Positions 49,459 through 62,259 of a DNA stretch of 64,000 nt are shown here, piece by piece; position 1 is the stretch's first letter; each line of letters starts with the position of its first letter. Made by a program: the position numbers and the translations under genes. Below the pieces are notes generated by a model. That model did not search any database, was not told where the DNA came from, and saw only the letters and a program-made list of their open reading frames with translations. The stretch is from Rhinopomastus cyanomelas (Eukaryota; Chordata; Aves; Bucerotiformes; Rhinopomastidae), in the NCBI GenBank assembly GCA_013400115.1, contig VXBP01002815.1, forward strand, positions 62,001 through 126,000. Direction: 5' to 3'.

Positions 49459-52400
49459 CTGCACACGGGAAGAAAACGGGAGCTTCGTCACATGAGCCCT
49501 CGTGCCATGTTTATGATGCTAGCGAAACTAAGCGAATTGTAAAGGTTAATTAAAGTTTTAAGAAAATGAATTAAGCAGGCAGAGTAAAGACACAAGCAAG
49601 CTCGATTCCCTCTCCTCCTGGCCCCAGCAGACCATAGGATAATAAACTGAGGAACAACGAAAACAGACGTGCTTTGGTGGGACAGATTGTTCTGTTGCTC
49701 AGCCAGCCTTTTAACAACACACTACAAACTTCAAAGCTACAGCATCCATTTCCCCACATGCATGCATCTGATTTTCTACGTGGAACCCAAGAGAAAGGTG
49801 TTGAACTACACGGAGCAAGACAGTGGAAAGAAGATAAGGAATACGCCTCACGACGGCTGCATTAGAAGGAAGCTGCCTATAAGGGAAATCTCTTCCAGTG
49901 TGCTCTTGATTTGACTGTAAGTGCTTTGATCTCAAATTGACACTGCTTAGGAGTCCCTCTAGATTCAGGAAGGGGGTTTTATTGTATTAAAAAGCCCAAG
50001 GAGTACCACTGCCTCTTTGCATTTGCTACCTTAACTGGACTGGTCCCTAGAAGAGAGCTCCTGTGAGACTGCCTGTCACTCACCCTCTCTTTTATTGCTA
50101 CAAAGGGAGCTGCCAGCACTGTGAATCCTTCAAGAGGATGCACAACAATTACCATGAATCTTTCACCCAAGGTGCCTTCGAGTAATTAAACCTCGATTTA
50201 TCCCCCCATTAATTACAGAGATTGGCTTTACTTTAACATACACTAGAGATGTCTCCCAAGTCAGCCTGTTTTATCAACACTGCAGTTAGGGTTAGAAAAA
50301 AACCCTGACTCTTGCTAACAGCAAATAAATAGACTGCTCCACTCAGATATCTCTGTCCTTCTGAGGTTTAAAGCTTTGACTGTGATCAGAGACATAATTA
50401 CAGCACAAGTAGCCCATATGTCTTTATTTTAGCTACTTCAGGGTCCAGTAGCAGGATAGCAGAAGCTTCAGCGCAAGGCGACTGCTTGACTACGAAGGCA
50501 GGTTTTTGGCTGGGTCCATATTTTTTCCCCAAGCAAGCTGGGAAGCTTTTTGCTCTTCTTTGCCAAGAAGTCCTTCCATCAGGTTCCCAAACAAAGAGCA
50601 GGGAGAAAGCAGGATGGCAACTGCAAGGCCATGGATTTGATTCACCAGCAGCAGGAGAACGTGATCCTCCTCCTGCCTTCTGCACGGCTTCGGTTAGGCG
50701 CGCCGGGCGGGACAAAAGGATAATTCAATGTGTTGAGTTAAAGTGCCTTAAATGCCACTGAGGATGCCCCTGCTCAGAAGTACTTTGACTTAATCCAGTT
50801 CAGCTTAATCCCCAGACAAGCACAGGAGCTCTTTAATGGTTAAAGAGAACTACATGTCCCATTATTTCTGAGCGAGAGCATCCACACGGGGACAGATAGT
50901 GTTGGTCAACCCTGTACCTTTGGTGAACTCAGCTCCACCTTCCCGAGCAGCTTGTGGAGATGGTGTATGAACAGGGTTTTCCCTTTACTCTGGGTCACCC
51001 TCAGCTTGTGGAGATGGTGTATGAGCAGGGTTTTCCCTTTACTCTGGGTCACCCTCCAGCTGTATTTCACTTAGTCAAGGGGAGCAAGCCAGTCTTGGGG
51101 AACATCAGCACTTTGTTCATTAACCACTGCTACCAATTGAAGGGGGGTGCTGGGCAAGCAGTGTCCAAACCTACCGTCCAAGCCCAAAAGCATGTGGCTT
51201 ATACACTGCCCTGTCTCTTGATCTTGAAAAGGCTGCCTCTTGCCAGACCACCCACCTTCCCACTCAGACCAAACTCATCACTCTGTGATTAATGCAACCC
51301 CTCTTTGGATCCTCACAACCTCTCCCAAATTATCTTAACTGGGTCTGGCCTTTGATTAATCAAGTAATCAGACTCTGAAATCAGGAGGTTAATTGGCAGC
51401 TCTGACCTCAGTATTCTCACAGTCTTCATTCAGCTATGCAACTGCTAAGGACAAAATCCTAGATGGAGAAAGTAAAAATTCAGTGACCACACTGCAGTAA
51501 TAAACAACATCTCACCACTGCCAGAGACATCACTGCTTTTAATATATCGCACATGTCCAGCAGCGATATTTTCCCCCCTCATAAATGCAGCCTAGCCTTG
51601 GCAAAGTAAATCTGCACTTTGCTGCTGCATCTTGGAGGCTGCCTTTCCCGACTTTTATAACCTTGGAGGTGGATGGCACCCTAATTCATGAGCTCCTTGA
51701 GCAGCGTTCATTATTTATGAAGAGTTAGCGCCTTCTCCACTGGTTTGTCTCTCGGACTTGGGGCTGCTAATGGCCATCGTGAGCAGCCTCGCACCCCCTG
51801 CACTGCAGCCTTATCACCCACCCACCAGCACTGGCCTAGTTAGACTACAACCATGTGAATCCAGAATAGCAACTAAGCGAAGGCAACTGCTTTCCTCCGT
51901 TACCCTCAGGGTGAAAAAGGAAAAGTCTGATTACAACCAGCCTTTTATGCAAGAAACCCTGAGCTTTTCCATTTAACTGAAGGACTAGCAAGCCTTCGCT
52001 CCAGACAGCCTGCCCTTGCCTCCTCCCTCTCTTCCTCCTGGCCCTCTTTCCAGTGCCTGCGGCAGATCTGGTCTATAACCTCGTCAGTCATCCCGGCTGA
52101 AGGAATTAATCTGCATGAAAAAACCTTATCTCCTTGTTAGAGATGCCTCGTGTCAGCCACTGGCACAAGGTGCTGAACTCCCCAGCTGCTAATGGAGATG
52201 CAGGAGAATGTGCCAGCACAAGCAGGGATGGGATAAAGCCTCGTCATCCCCTCTGTGGCTCCATCAGCAATCCCCCAGTGGTGTTTCTCTAGCGTGGGGT
52301 CAGTACAGGAAAACCCCAGTGCACACAGGAACGGGACGGGACAGGAATGCTTGAGTTTGCATCTGCCCCCAGTGACAGGTCCACTGAACCCTGACTGTAA

Positions 52401-52750
52401 AACAGACAGTGCTCCTTCTTTACGCCCAATTAAACTGCAGTCCTCGATAGTTCAGCTACAGCAACCGCCGGTGCCTACCTCCTGCACTACGTATCCTGGG
52501 AAAATGATTCAACCAGGGGCTATTCCCAGATTAGCTTGGAACAGCACTCAGGACTGTGACTGCTCCCCTGCCTCCCGATGAGGGCTCTGCTGACACAATC
52601 AAGAAGCCACATTCTCAGGAGGATTCATGGAAGAGTAACTTAATGAAAAGCGACTTGAGAAACGTAGGAGGGGATCCCAGTGCTGAAGCAAAGCCATTTG
52701 AGATGCCCTAAGATATTCTTCACAGCTTCCCATCATGCTTCTGCAGGAAC
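49459..52750. other. MAD1L1: Intron next to the MAD1L1 exon, 5' side
   Basis: Unique sequence without CR1. It includes the 54-base tandem duplication at 50948-51055, a small CpG cluster at about 50690-50712 (TAGGCGCGCCGGGCGGGAC), and an AT-rich segment at 51540-51730 with TAATTCATGAG and TTCATTATTTATGAAGAG that may be conserved. Confidence 0.45.
50948..51055. repeat. Tandem duplication, 54-base unit, two copies
   Basis: Units 50948-51001 and 51002-51055 start CAGCTTGTGGAGATGGTG and end GGGTCACCCT. They differ at one position (GAACAG against GAGCAG). The near identity indicates a recent local duplication. The plus-strand frame through it repeats 18 codons but belongs to no recognised gene. 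Confidence 0.97.
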
Positions 52751-53320
52751 ATGGTTAGCAGACTGGGAGAGGTTCTCCTCCCCCTCTACTCTGCCCCAGT
52801 GAGATCACATCTGGAATATTGTGTCCAACTCTGGGCCCCTCAGTTCAAGAAAGACACAGAACTGTTTGAGAGAGTCCAGCGCAGAGCCACAGAGATGATG
52901 AAGGAAGTAGAACACCTCCTGATGAGGAAAGGCTGAGGAGCTGGGTCTCTTGAGCTTGGAAGAATGGAAACTAAGGGGTGTCCTCATTAATAATTATAAA
53001 CATGGAAAGGATGGGTGTCAGGAGGATGGAGCTGGGTTCTGCTCAGTGTCATCTAACAGGACAAGGGGCAATGGGTGTGAGCTGGAACACGGGAGGTTCC
53101 ACATCAATGAGAGAAGGAACAACTTCTCAGTAAGGGTGACAGAGCACTGGAACAGGCTGCCCGGGGGGTTGTTGTGGAGTCTCCTTCTCTGGAGATGTTT
53201 GAAACCCGCCTGGATGTGTCCCTGTGTGAGTTGATATAAGCGATCCTGCTGTGGCAGGGGGATTGGACTGGATGATCTTTTGAGGTCCCTTCCAATCCCC
53301 AATGTTCTGTGATTCTACGA
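52751..53320 (+). mobile_element. CR1 LINE, family A, with ORF2 end
   Basis: ORF2 tail frame: LGEVLLPLYSAPVRSHLEY, then CVQLWAPQFKKDTELFERV and QRRATEMMKEVEHLL, followed by a frameshift. A complete 3' UTR follows and ends CAATGTTCTGTGATTCTACG. Confidence 0.94.
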
Positions 53321-55275
53321 ATGCAACTTCCTACAGGTTCTGTGCCAGCCAGTCCCAGACCAAGGTCTCAGACATTTTGGGGTGCCTCACATGGCAAAGG
53401 ATAACTATTTTTAGGCACTGGCTACCTCTCTGCACCGTGGCTCTGCGCATGTACAACCCTGGAGCTGCAGAATGCCTGCACCCAGAGAACAGCGCAAGCA
53501 GCAGAACCACTGACTTGGGGACAGTAATTAATCTTCCTCCCACTTCCCCCACCAAGTGAAGACGTTAAGCTAAGAGGCAGCTCTTTGTTTGCGCTGAACT
53601 CAAAGAAGTGACGGCACTAATTCTTAAGCCTCACCTAATACCGCTAATTCCCGCCACATTTCCAGCACCGTCAGGAAAAACTGATTTAGAAGTCATCGCT
53701 TACACAGAGTGCGACTCAGCGCATTTCGGAGCCGTGCTTACGGCACAGCTGTAGGGGTCACCGGGCAGAGGGAAATCCTTTCACGATGGGTCGAGGTGCA
53801 TGAACAGAGCAGGTTTCTGATGACAGAGATACTGTTTCCACCCGTTTTATCTACCACCTACAGAACATTTAATGTCTTGATCCTTTAAGATCTTTCACAA
53901 CATTTGGAGAATTAGGCTTAATTATATCTTTAAAAGACAGTGTTTGAAAACGAGACTCCCTGCATTTAGAGCTCCCGTTTGAGTTCCTGCACTCAACTCC
54001 ATTATGTTTGCACAGAGCAGGCGAGAGGAGCTGCAGGTGTGCTCTGCAGAAGCTGTGGATGGATGGATGGATGGATGGATGGATGGATGGATGGATGGAT
54101 GGGGAAAGTCACGCCCTAAACATCCTTCATCCCGGCGACGAGACGCCAAAGCATCCCGCGCTGAAGTGTTAATGAAACAAATAAGACCTGAGAAAATAAG
54201 TGTGAGATCTGGCAGGCTGTGCCTTGGCCAGGGATAATGAGTGGATGTTTACTGTGCCTGGAAAAAAAACATAAGGGAGGAGAACAGGGAGAACAGGGAA
54301 ACATGTGGAAATCACACTGCCCACCTCCTCTACTCAGGCCAAGGGTAGGTACAAAAAGTTGCCCGTCCTGAAGAGTTTGATGAGGAAGGAAAAAAACCCT
54401 TCCCTGACAAAATTCATTAATCTGTGGCAAAATTAATATCGCCCAATGATTCACTTCCCCCTAATGATGCTGCTTCTTGAAACACCTTGTATTTCCACAC
54501 ACTTATATTGACTTTAATGAATAATTCAAACTATTTTGGATAAATAAATAAAATATGAGTTGGCTTTTTTTGGTCTCATATTGAAAATGTCACTGCTTTT
54601 TATTCCTTTGCTTTTGCACTCCTTACATCTGAAAATGTTCACAGCTGCCTAGAAATACCACGGCTGTGGCTCTTGCTCCGAGTTCAGCTGGGTCAATCAA
54701 TAGCAACAGCAGTCTCCACACCAAAGAAAACCAAAGCCATGCTTACCCTTTCTTCCCCAGGGGAAGAGGAGGAAACAATGCTGCTCTCAGCATGCCAGAA
54801 GTGGCATGAAATTAAACGTATCACCAGCCTTTTCCAGGAAAACACCAATTTGTTCTGCCCATCCTCAAAGATGCCACAAGCCATGGGGCTGCATTAATTT
54901 GGCTGCAATCCCAGCTGCTCTGAAAAGCCTGAAGTCCTTTCTAACTTCCCTTAAAGGTTATTTTCCCTTAGTGACACTTTTAGGGGTCACTCACTCCAAA
55001 ACACACGGGATAAGAATTTACACATGAATTCCCACCCCTCTGACCCTGCCAGACGTGTCTGACAGGTGACAACCAACATTGCTATGGGGGCTACTGGATT
55101 TCTCCAGCCCGCTCTATTAAGCACCAGACTGCTTTGATTTTGTTTCCAGCCTAGAGAAGAGGTGCCAGCACCATTTTGTTCACACGAGGTCCACAATGAG
55201 AAAAGGAAAGGCTACTTGCTCAATTCCAGGAAGTAAAGCTACTATTTCCACAATTCTCTTCTCTCCCACTTACAC
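53321..55275. other. Unique intronic sequence
   Basis: No gene. Contains the TGGA microsatellite at 54056-54101 and an AT-rich segment near 53860-53940 (GGCTTAATTATATC) that could be a short conserved element. Confidence 0.4.
54056..54101. repeat. (TGGA)n microsatellite
   Basis: About eleven uninterrupted TGGA units. The repeated tetrapeptide frames on both strands (WMDG and SIHP) are products of this tract, not proteins. Confidence 0.97.
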
Positions 55276-55948
55276 AAGAGAAAGGGATTGGGGGGTCCTG
55301 GCAGAGAGTAGGAGGACCATGAGCCAGCAATGGGCCCAGGTGGCCAAGAAGGCCAACAGAATCCTGGAGTGGATCAGAAAGGGGATGGTTAGCAGACTGG
55401 GAGAGGTTCTCCTCCCCCTCTACTCAGCCCCAGTTAGACCACATCTGGAGTTTTGTGTCCAGTTCTGGGCCCCTCAGTTCCAGAAGGACTCAGAAGTGCT
55501 TGAGAGAGTCCAGTGCAGAGCCACATAGACGATGGAGTGGAGCATCTGCATGATGAGGAAAGGCTGAGGGAGCTGGGTCTCTTTAGCTTGGAGAAAAGGA
55601 GAATGAGGGTTGACCTCATTAATGTCTATAAATATGTGGGTATCAGAGGATAAAGCCGGGCTCTGCTCAGTGTCATCTAACGATAGGACAAGGGGCAGTG
55701 GGTGTAAGCTGGAACATAGGAGGTTCCACATCAATCTGAGAAGGAACTTCTTCCCAGTGAGGGTGACAGAGCACTGGAAGGGGTTGCCCAGGGGGGCTGT
55801 TGTGGAGTCTCCTTCTCTGGAGATGTTTAAAAACCATCTGGATATGTTCCTGTTCACTTAGTCTAGGTGATCCTGCTGTGTCGAGGGGATTGGACTAGAT
55901 GATCTTTTGAGGTCCCTTCCAATCCCTAATGTTCTGTGATTCTGTGAT
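55276..55948 (+). mobile_element. CR1 LINE, family A, with ORF2 end
   Basis: Begins in ORF2 at GAGAAAGGGATTGGGGGGTC (ERDWGVLAESRRTMSQQWA). It then reads EVLLPLYSAPVRPHLEFC and AQ-type changes typical of decay, and continues through the 3' UTR to TAATGTTCTGTGATTCTGTG. It extends about as far 5' as the copy at 37796. Confidence 0.94.
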
Positions 55949-57882
55949 CTCCATAGCACTGTACCTGCTCTGCCAGGTCACCCACCAGTTCATTCCTACT
56001 GCCTCAACTGGTAGCTCTGGTAGGTCTGTCCTTCCCACCTGACCTTCTGCACCTCTAACATCACCCTCATGCACCCAAGATCCTTGCAGCCACTCTCCTG
56101 CTCAAAGCCTGAGGTGAAATTTTCTCACCCAGCTTCAGTTTATGAGGAGCAGCGTTGGCAAAGAGCTCTGCGATATTCTGTGAAGGGCACAATATAAAAA
56201 GAAATTGCATCGTATTAAATAAAGGCTAATAGAAGGAGAGCTGAGCATTTTCTGGGGTAGGCAACTTTATGACCACTGCTTTTAGGAAATAAAATTTGCT
56301 TTGCTAGATTTTATAGGTGTGTTTTACGCCCTGGGGGAGTGGGACAACACAAGCTGACTGGCACAGCAGCCCCACTCCACCCTTACTTGACCTTTCAGTC
56401 CAGCAGACTCCAACTGTTCTTTGCAAAGTCGCAATTTGTGACGTTACAACCACGAATTATAACTTTTCTTGAAGGTAAAAACCAGTTTTATATTCAACAG
56501 ACTGCACTGGCTGTTCAATTCTAAACCTAAGTGGTATTTATTTGATCAGTCAACATTGGTTTATTTTTAAACCGTCTATGTACCATATGGTTCAGTGCAC
56601 CTCCCAGCCCCCAGCTTGTCCTTCCAGCAGCTCAGGGAAGACTTTTCAAAGGCAGCCTGTCACTAGTGAAGGTCTCCACCACCACGGCCAACTACAGCTT
56701 TTGCACTGGCCCAGAACTCTCCACTAAGAAGATTTCCAGCATGTTTCTCTTCACTGAGGATGGTTGTCTGAAGCCCCACTTCAGACTGCCCATGAATCTT
56801 TACACGGGAACTATTTCTTGGAAAGAAGTTAACTTTAGCATCTGCTAACCTGCACAAAGCAGCAGAGGACACCAGAAGGTCTGGATGAGAGAAGCAGGAC
56901 ACTGAGGACCAGAGAGAGGGAGGTATGGAAGAGGATAACCTTTCTTTTCTAGTACCTACACGTCACATGCACAAGGATTAAGTAAAAGCTTCTTCTCTTC
57001 TGCTGATAACTCTGATGCTACAACACAAGGTTGCCAAACTGACAAGAACTCTTGAAGTCAGTCCATGTTCAGGATTCAGCCTTGGCAGATAAACCACCAC
57101 AGAGTGAGAGGCTCTCTCAAGAGATCTCGGTGTGGGCACTGCTTAGAGCTTTCTCTGCCTTTCTCCTTGTTGGCAAAGCTGCTTCAGAGTGAGGAAAGGC
57201 AGGAAACCAATGGGCTTTTGGAGATCCATCTCATCTCCTCAGATCCATGTCCTCAGTAGAAGCAGTTCAGTGCTGTGTAAAGAGACCTTGGGTAGCTTTA
57301 ACCAGCACTGGCTTTAATGATGCAAACAGTCAGCTTGTAGCAATGCAGCACTCAGTGGGGAGGGCAACATTCACCACAGATGCAGGATAAATTAACCTCA
57401 GGAGACCTATTTACTGCCCAAGGTGGACCACACCAATTAGTACGATGTAGCACAAGCTGGGCATTAGGTTTGTCACACTGGTCATAAATTGTGAACCAAC
57501 CAGTCAGACATCTTCCTCTACCCCCAAATAATCATTAAAGTCTTCTCGTCACACTTCCCTTCCATATGGCAATTACAGACCAACAGCACTTTCCAGAACG
57601 AAACGATGTCAGCCCCAGCTGGAGCCAGTCGTTACCTTCGGGTACCTTACAAGTGCAAATATATGGCACTGCTGAAGTTTACAGAAAAGCAGTTATTTCT
57701 GCTTCTAGAAAAAGCCAGCAAAGATCAGGCCTAAGCCTTCCACTCTGCCTGCTTTCCAGGTAGTCTATTTTGGAGTTGTATGAATGAAAAACCAACCCCA
57801 AAACCAGTTACTGGGACTTTACATGGGCTGTAGCTGAAGGAAGTGTGGCAGCAAGGACAGGGGCATAACTTGTGTCACAGAC
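55949..57882. other. Unique intronic sequence
   Basis: No gene or repeat recognised. Frames are all under 85 codons and unsupported. Confidence 0.4.
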
Positions 57883-57932
57883 AGAATCACAGAACATTAG
57901 GGATGGGAAGGGACCTCGAAAGATCATCTAGT
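57883..57932 (-). mobile_element. CR1 family A 3'-end fragment joined to an older CR1
   Basis: GAATCACAGAACATTAGGG, then GGACCTCGAAAGATCATC. It ends exactly where the tail of the next CR1 begins (CTAGT then CACAGTATCACAG), in the same orientation. Confidence 0.9.
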
Positions 57933-58050
57933 CACAGTATCACAGTATTACTAAGGTCGGAAGAGACCTCATAGATCATCAAGTCCAACCTGTTACCACA
58001 GAGCTCAAGGATAGACCATGGCACCAAGTGCCATGTCCAATGCCCCCACC
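57933..58050 (-). mobile_element. Older CR1 3'-end fragment
   Basis: CACAGTATCACAGTATTACT, GAAGAGACCTCATAGATC, CCACAGAGCTCAAGGATAG and CCATGGCACCAAGTGCCATG mark a different older CR1 type in reverse orientation. Confidence 0.85.
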
Positions 58051-58512
58051 GCAGCAATTGTCAGAGGAAAGAGAATCACCTCTCCACTAAGCTGCTTCTG
58101 AGAAAAAGAGCAGTTTTGAAATTGCTCAGGTGTCTTCTGTAAGAATTAATCTAAGGGCTACACAATTAACATGCATCATCCACATCGTTAACTACATGGG
58201 GCTGTCTTTAGAAGCATTTAACAGATGAATTTATCCCATCTGATCACCTCCTCTGCTCTCTGCCCATCCACCATCACTATTACTGCTACTCATACCCACT
58301 GGATGCTATCGAAACCTCTGAAACAGCAGCCAACATCTGTTAAAACCAACACAGAAAAACTGCTCCACAAGTACTTGTTTGCTCCCCCACAGAGGGAAGG
58401 ATTTTTGCAGGAGCTGCAGTCATTCATGGTGCAGGGTGGACAACAGTCAATCACGCATCAGAGAGGCTTTACAGTTGTCTAATGTTCACCAGGGCTACAA
58501 ACCAGAGCTGCC
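58051..58512. other. Unique intronic sequence
   Basis: Nothing recognisable is seen here. Confidence 0.4.
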
Positions 58513-58979
58513 AGCAGAGGCCAGACTGAGAGAGTTGGGGCTGTTCAGTCTGGAGAAGAGGAGGCTCCAAGGTGACCTTATTGTGGCCTTCCAGTATCTG
58601 AAGGGAGCCTACAAAAAGGCTGGGGAGGGGCTTTTTAGGGTGTCAGGTAGCAACAGGACTAGGGGCAATGGAGCAAAGCTGGAGATGGGTAGATTTAGAG
58701 TGGATGTGAGGAGGAAGTTCTTCACCTTGAGAGTGGTGAGAGCCTGGAATGGGCTGCTCAGAGAGGTGGTGGAAGCCCTGTCCTTGGAGGCGTTTAAGGC
58801 CAGGCTGGATGAGGCTCTGGCCAGCCTGATCTAGGGTGGAGCTGGAACTGGATGATCCTGTGGTCCCTTCTAACCCAGACTGACTGTATGACTTAGTCTG
58901 GGTGATCCTGCTGTGGCAGGGGGATTGGACTGGATGATCTTTTCAGGTCCCTTCCAACCCCTAATGATTCTATGACTCT
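58513..58979 (+). mobile_element. Chimeric CR1: family B body with family A tail
   Basis: The body (to about 58890) is family B: GAGAGAGTTGGGGCTGTTCA, GGAGATGGGTAGATTTAGAG and GCCAGCCTGATCTAGGGTGG, ending ACTGACTGTATGACTT. A family-A end then follows directly, AGTCTGGGTGATCCTGCTG, TTGGACTGGATGATCTTTTC and GATTCTATGACTCTA. The same junction occurs at 63667. Family B lacks its own full ATTCTRTG tail at the junction. Confidence 0.9.
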
Positions 58980-59577
58980 AGACCATTTCAAGCTTTCCCC
59001 AGGAGCAAGGCTGCTTTGCTTTTACTCCAGGAACTCCCTGTGCTCAAACTGTGATGCTGAGACTCATGCAAATGCTGCTTTGACTCAGTGACAGCGTCCA
59101 AGACTACGCTACTTCAAGCGTCTCGTTGCCGTCTCTTCCCTGCACTGTGCTCACAACATGAAGACATCGCAGCATTGCAGGCAGACAGATCTAAATATAG
59201 AATTAATAGAGATTCCTCTTGTTTCTGAAGTAGCTTGTCAAATGGCTGTGTGGTGCAAGACGGAGTCGGAGATGCAACAGGGGACCACACAGGCATCCTC
59301 TGGCTCTTATTTGGGATGCACAGTCTGAACTCCAAGCCCTGCAGACTCCCCAACTATTTGAAACGTGGTTGTAAATAAGCAGAGATGCTGCTGCCCTGAA
59401 CTAAATTCCATCCTACCACGAGCTGCCTCTGCTTTTGACAGACGTGGTAACACCATTAGCATCTCCAGAACTCTTTTGGGGTTGCGAGGTTGTTGTTGAG
59501 ACAAAGCCCAGTGCCCCCATTCCCTAGGCAAAGCAGCTTTGCTGAAAGGTCAGCCTGCCCTTTCATTTGTTCGCCAG

Positions 59578-59715
59578 GCCCGTGCTAATGGAAGCGGTTC
59601 CGCTGCGCGCAGCTCCTGGCTTCACCCGGCCAGCCAGCGGGGATGGAAGGACAATGGCACCACGACAGACGAAGGCAGGGCTCTGCGGCACGCCGCCGCG
59701 TTCGCGCTTTTAAAC
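59578..59715. promoter_or_regulatory. Small CpG-rich patch
   Basis: About 17 CG dinucleotides fall in some 140 bases, including CCGCTGCGCGCAGCTCC and GCACGCCGCCGCGTTCGCGC, against a CpG-poor background. It could be a small intronic CpG island, an alternative promoter or a GC-rich conserved element. No TATA box, exon or splice pattern confirms transcription. Confidence 0.35.
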
Positions 59716-60539
59716 GGGGGAGGATTGTGGAGTTTGTTTTGCTCCCAAGGAAATTAAGCTCTGAAAAGCCTCCCCTCACTCCTTCTATTCAGCCCATTTT
59801 CCCCCCCCATCTTGTTTTATCTCTTAATCGTGTTTTGAAGTGTTGGCACTGCAAACATACTGCTTTGGGCCAGAAAGCACTCTGGATGCCGACTAGCCAA
59901 ACCTTCCCCAGACCCTTCTCTTTGCAACTCGAGCTCCTGCAGCAGGTCCCAAAGGAGCTTATTCCACTCAAAAATCATACCAGCCGTTTTCTCTGCGCGC
60001 TGCTCTGAGTGCCTCAGACCTCCTCTCACAGGATAGAGGGCCCTGCCCTCTTTCTATTGGCATATTTTTCATGTTCTACTTCATGTTCTGGTGTCCACTT
60101 TATGAAAGCCATCCTTTACAGAAGATCATGCTGGAGCCCAGTGAAAATCCAGTTCAGCATGGAGCAGCAGAACAGGAAGAGGGGGAAGGGAGCTTCCAAA
60201 TAACAAAACTACAGGAATGTGACAGAGATGTGAAGACAAGCAGTGTTTTTTCCCCAGAGCATGAAAGATGTTTGGAAACAGAGCCATCTCCTTGATGACC
60301 AGGCTTTCAATCGCATTACTCCAGCCCCTGGAGCTCATATTTCCATCTTTTATGGATAGAGAGGGTTATTTTCCTTAACGTTGTGTTAACATTCCTGAGC
60401 AAGAAGGAAAGGCTTGAAGCCTCCAAGCAGTACCCACAGACTGTCCCAAGGCTGGAGGACCACCAAAATCAAATCTGGGCAGGGAGCTAGGAAAGTTAAC
60501 ATCTGCCTCAGCCCAGGCACCCAGTCTCTCCTCCCAATT

Positions 60540-60640
60540 CTGAATTATTCATCACGTGCTAACTTCCAAGCTGGTTCTGGTTTAAATTTTTTAATATTTA
60601 ATAATTGGGTATTAAATATGCATGCAATTTTATTAGAAAT
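60540..60640. promoter_or_regulatory. Candidate conserved AT-rich element
   Basis: GAATTATTCATCACGTGCTA holds an E-box CACGTG, followed by TTAATATTTAATAATTGGG and TATTAAATATGCATGCAATT. Such runs of homeodomain and octamer-like cores outside repeats are typical of intronic enhancers, but no conservation evidence is available. Confidence 0.25.
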
Positions 60641-61915
60641 TTGGGAAGATGGGCAGTAAGGCTTTAATTGTTAAGTTCATCTCTGGGACTGACTGGCTAC
60701 TCAGAGAGACTTTCCAGCTTCCTGGAGGAAGCAGGAGAAAAGCAAAACAAGTATTTATAGACTTCTGATTCTAAACCACAACGCAGCAGACAGTTACCTG
60801 TGCCATTTGATTGCAGGAAAAAGTCATCTCTTCATGAAAAACCTGGGAAAGCTACACTGGGAACATGCTGGAAAGCCCTCAGCTGCAGTTCAGAGTCCAT
60901 AAGGTTTCATTTCGGTGTCACAGAGAAAGATGCCCATCTAGGACATCTGTAGCCTGGTGAAAGTAGCAGCCTCTGACTACAAGAGCAAGAAGTACATGCG
61001 AGAGGTCTCGGTTGCGATTCAGGGCGGACGCAGGGGAAGTTAAGCTCAACACACACCTGGAAGAAAACTGATTTCTGATGCCTGATCAGAGGGGACAGCA
61101 GGATGTAGCTACCCTTTGAGCCGGTCTGACAACGTGGCTTTACTTAACTATCCGTAATGCCTGCTTCCATGTAAGCCCTGCAGACCAGGTTCTCCTCTTC
61201 TCCACCCGCTCCCTATTTATCAGATGCCATCTCTTTAACCCTGACCCACGCTGAGAGCGAGCCCGTGTTGCTGTCCCTCTGTATTACGAGCACACGTTCC
61301 CCACGGCGCCAGAAATTGTATGGTTTACACAAAAGATGACACATAAGCCCTGGAATTATATGCAAATCAACAGCTCCGCTCCTCCACTCTTACCATCACA
61401 ACTCTGACTTTCCAACAACTGCATGGGGTAATTTCTGCACCAGCTTTCAAACAAAGGCCATCTCTGTGTTATTAACATCTCACTGTGGTGAGCAGTTTGT
61501 CACCTTTTGCAAAAATGATCTGAAAAGACACCAGCAATTATTCCTAAGGAGATTATTGTGTGGCTGTGTCCCAGCACAGCAGCTGGAAGCTAGAAAGTGA
61601 CATAATAGTCACTAGGAAAACTTCTTTTTCAAGTCAAAAATGAACTACATTGGAAACAAACACAGAACTAGAGGAAGAGGCAAGCTCGTTCCCTTCAATT
61701 TTGTTTATCTCCATGCCAACATCAGAAGAGAACTGAAAGCTCCTGATTGTGACACAAGACGACAGGACATTAACTTTGACTTATCCTCAGAAGGAGCTTG
61801 ATGTGTTATCAACCAAAGGCGGGAAGGAAGAATGACTCGAGCACCTCTTCCAGCTGCAAGGTCCAGCTGATTTCTAGGCCCAGTGCTTGGGTCTTCCAAC
61901 ACTTTTTAAGCACCG

Positions 61916-62259
61916 AGGACTAGGGGAATGGAGCAAAGCTGGAGATGGGTAGATTTAGAGTGGATGTGAGGACGAAGTTCTTCACCGTGAGAGTGGTCAG
62001 GGCCTTGGTGGTTGGGGCCCCATCCCTGGAGGTGTTTAAGGCCAGGCTAGATGGGGCTCTGGCCAGCCTGGTCTAGGGTGGGGTGTCCCAGCCTGGTGGG
62101 GGGGTTGGACCTGGATGATCAGGCGGTGCCTTCCAACCCTGAGTGATTCTGATTCCATAACTTCTCCAGTGAGGTGAGCCTGCTCTAGCAGGGGGATTGG
62201 ACTAGATGATCTTTCGGGGTCCCTTCCAATCCCTAATGATTCTATGATTCTCTGATTCT
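61916..62259 (+). mobile_element. Chimeric CR1: family B body with family A tail
   Basis: The family-B 3' region (AGGACTAGGGGAATGGAGC, GGAGATGGGTAGATTTAGAG, with an internal deletion near 62005) ends at about 62158 in GAGTGATTCTGATTCC. After some ten bases a family-A end starts near 62169 (GTGAGGTGAGCCTGCTC) and continues TTGGACTAGATGATCTTTCG. The entry point into family A is nearly the same as at 58887 and 63667. Confidence 0.88.

Larger units (their letters stand above)
58980..61915. other. Unique intronic sequence
   Basis: No gene accepted. Holds a CpG-rich patch (59578-59715) and an AT-rich block (60540-60640), both listed separately. Confidence 0.45.

Noticed and set aside
50948..51055. 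Two-unit repeat as a CRISPR-like array
   Set aside because: Units are directly joined with no spacers, there are only two, and the DNA is vertebrate.
54004..54237. Repetitive WMDG protein
   Set aside because: Translation of a TGGA microsatellite.
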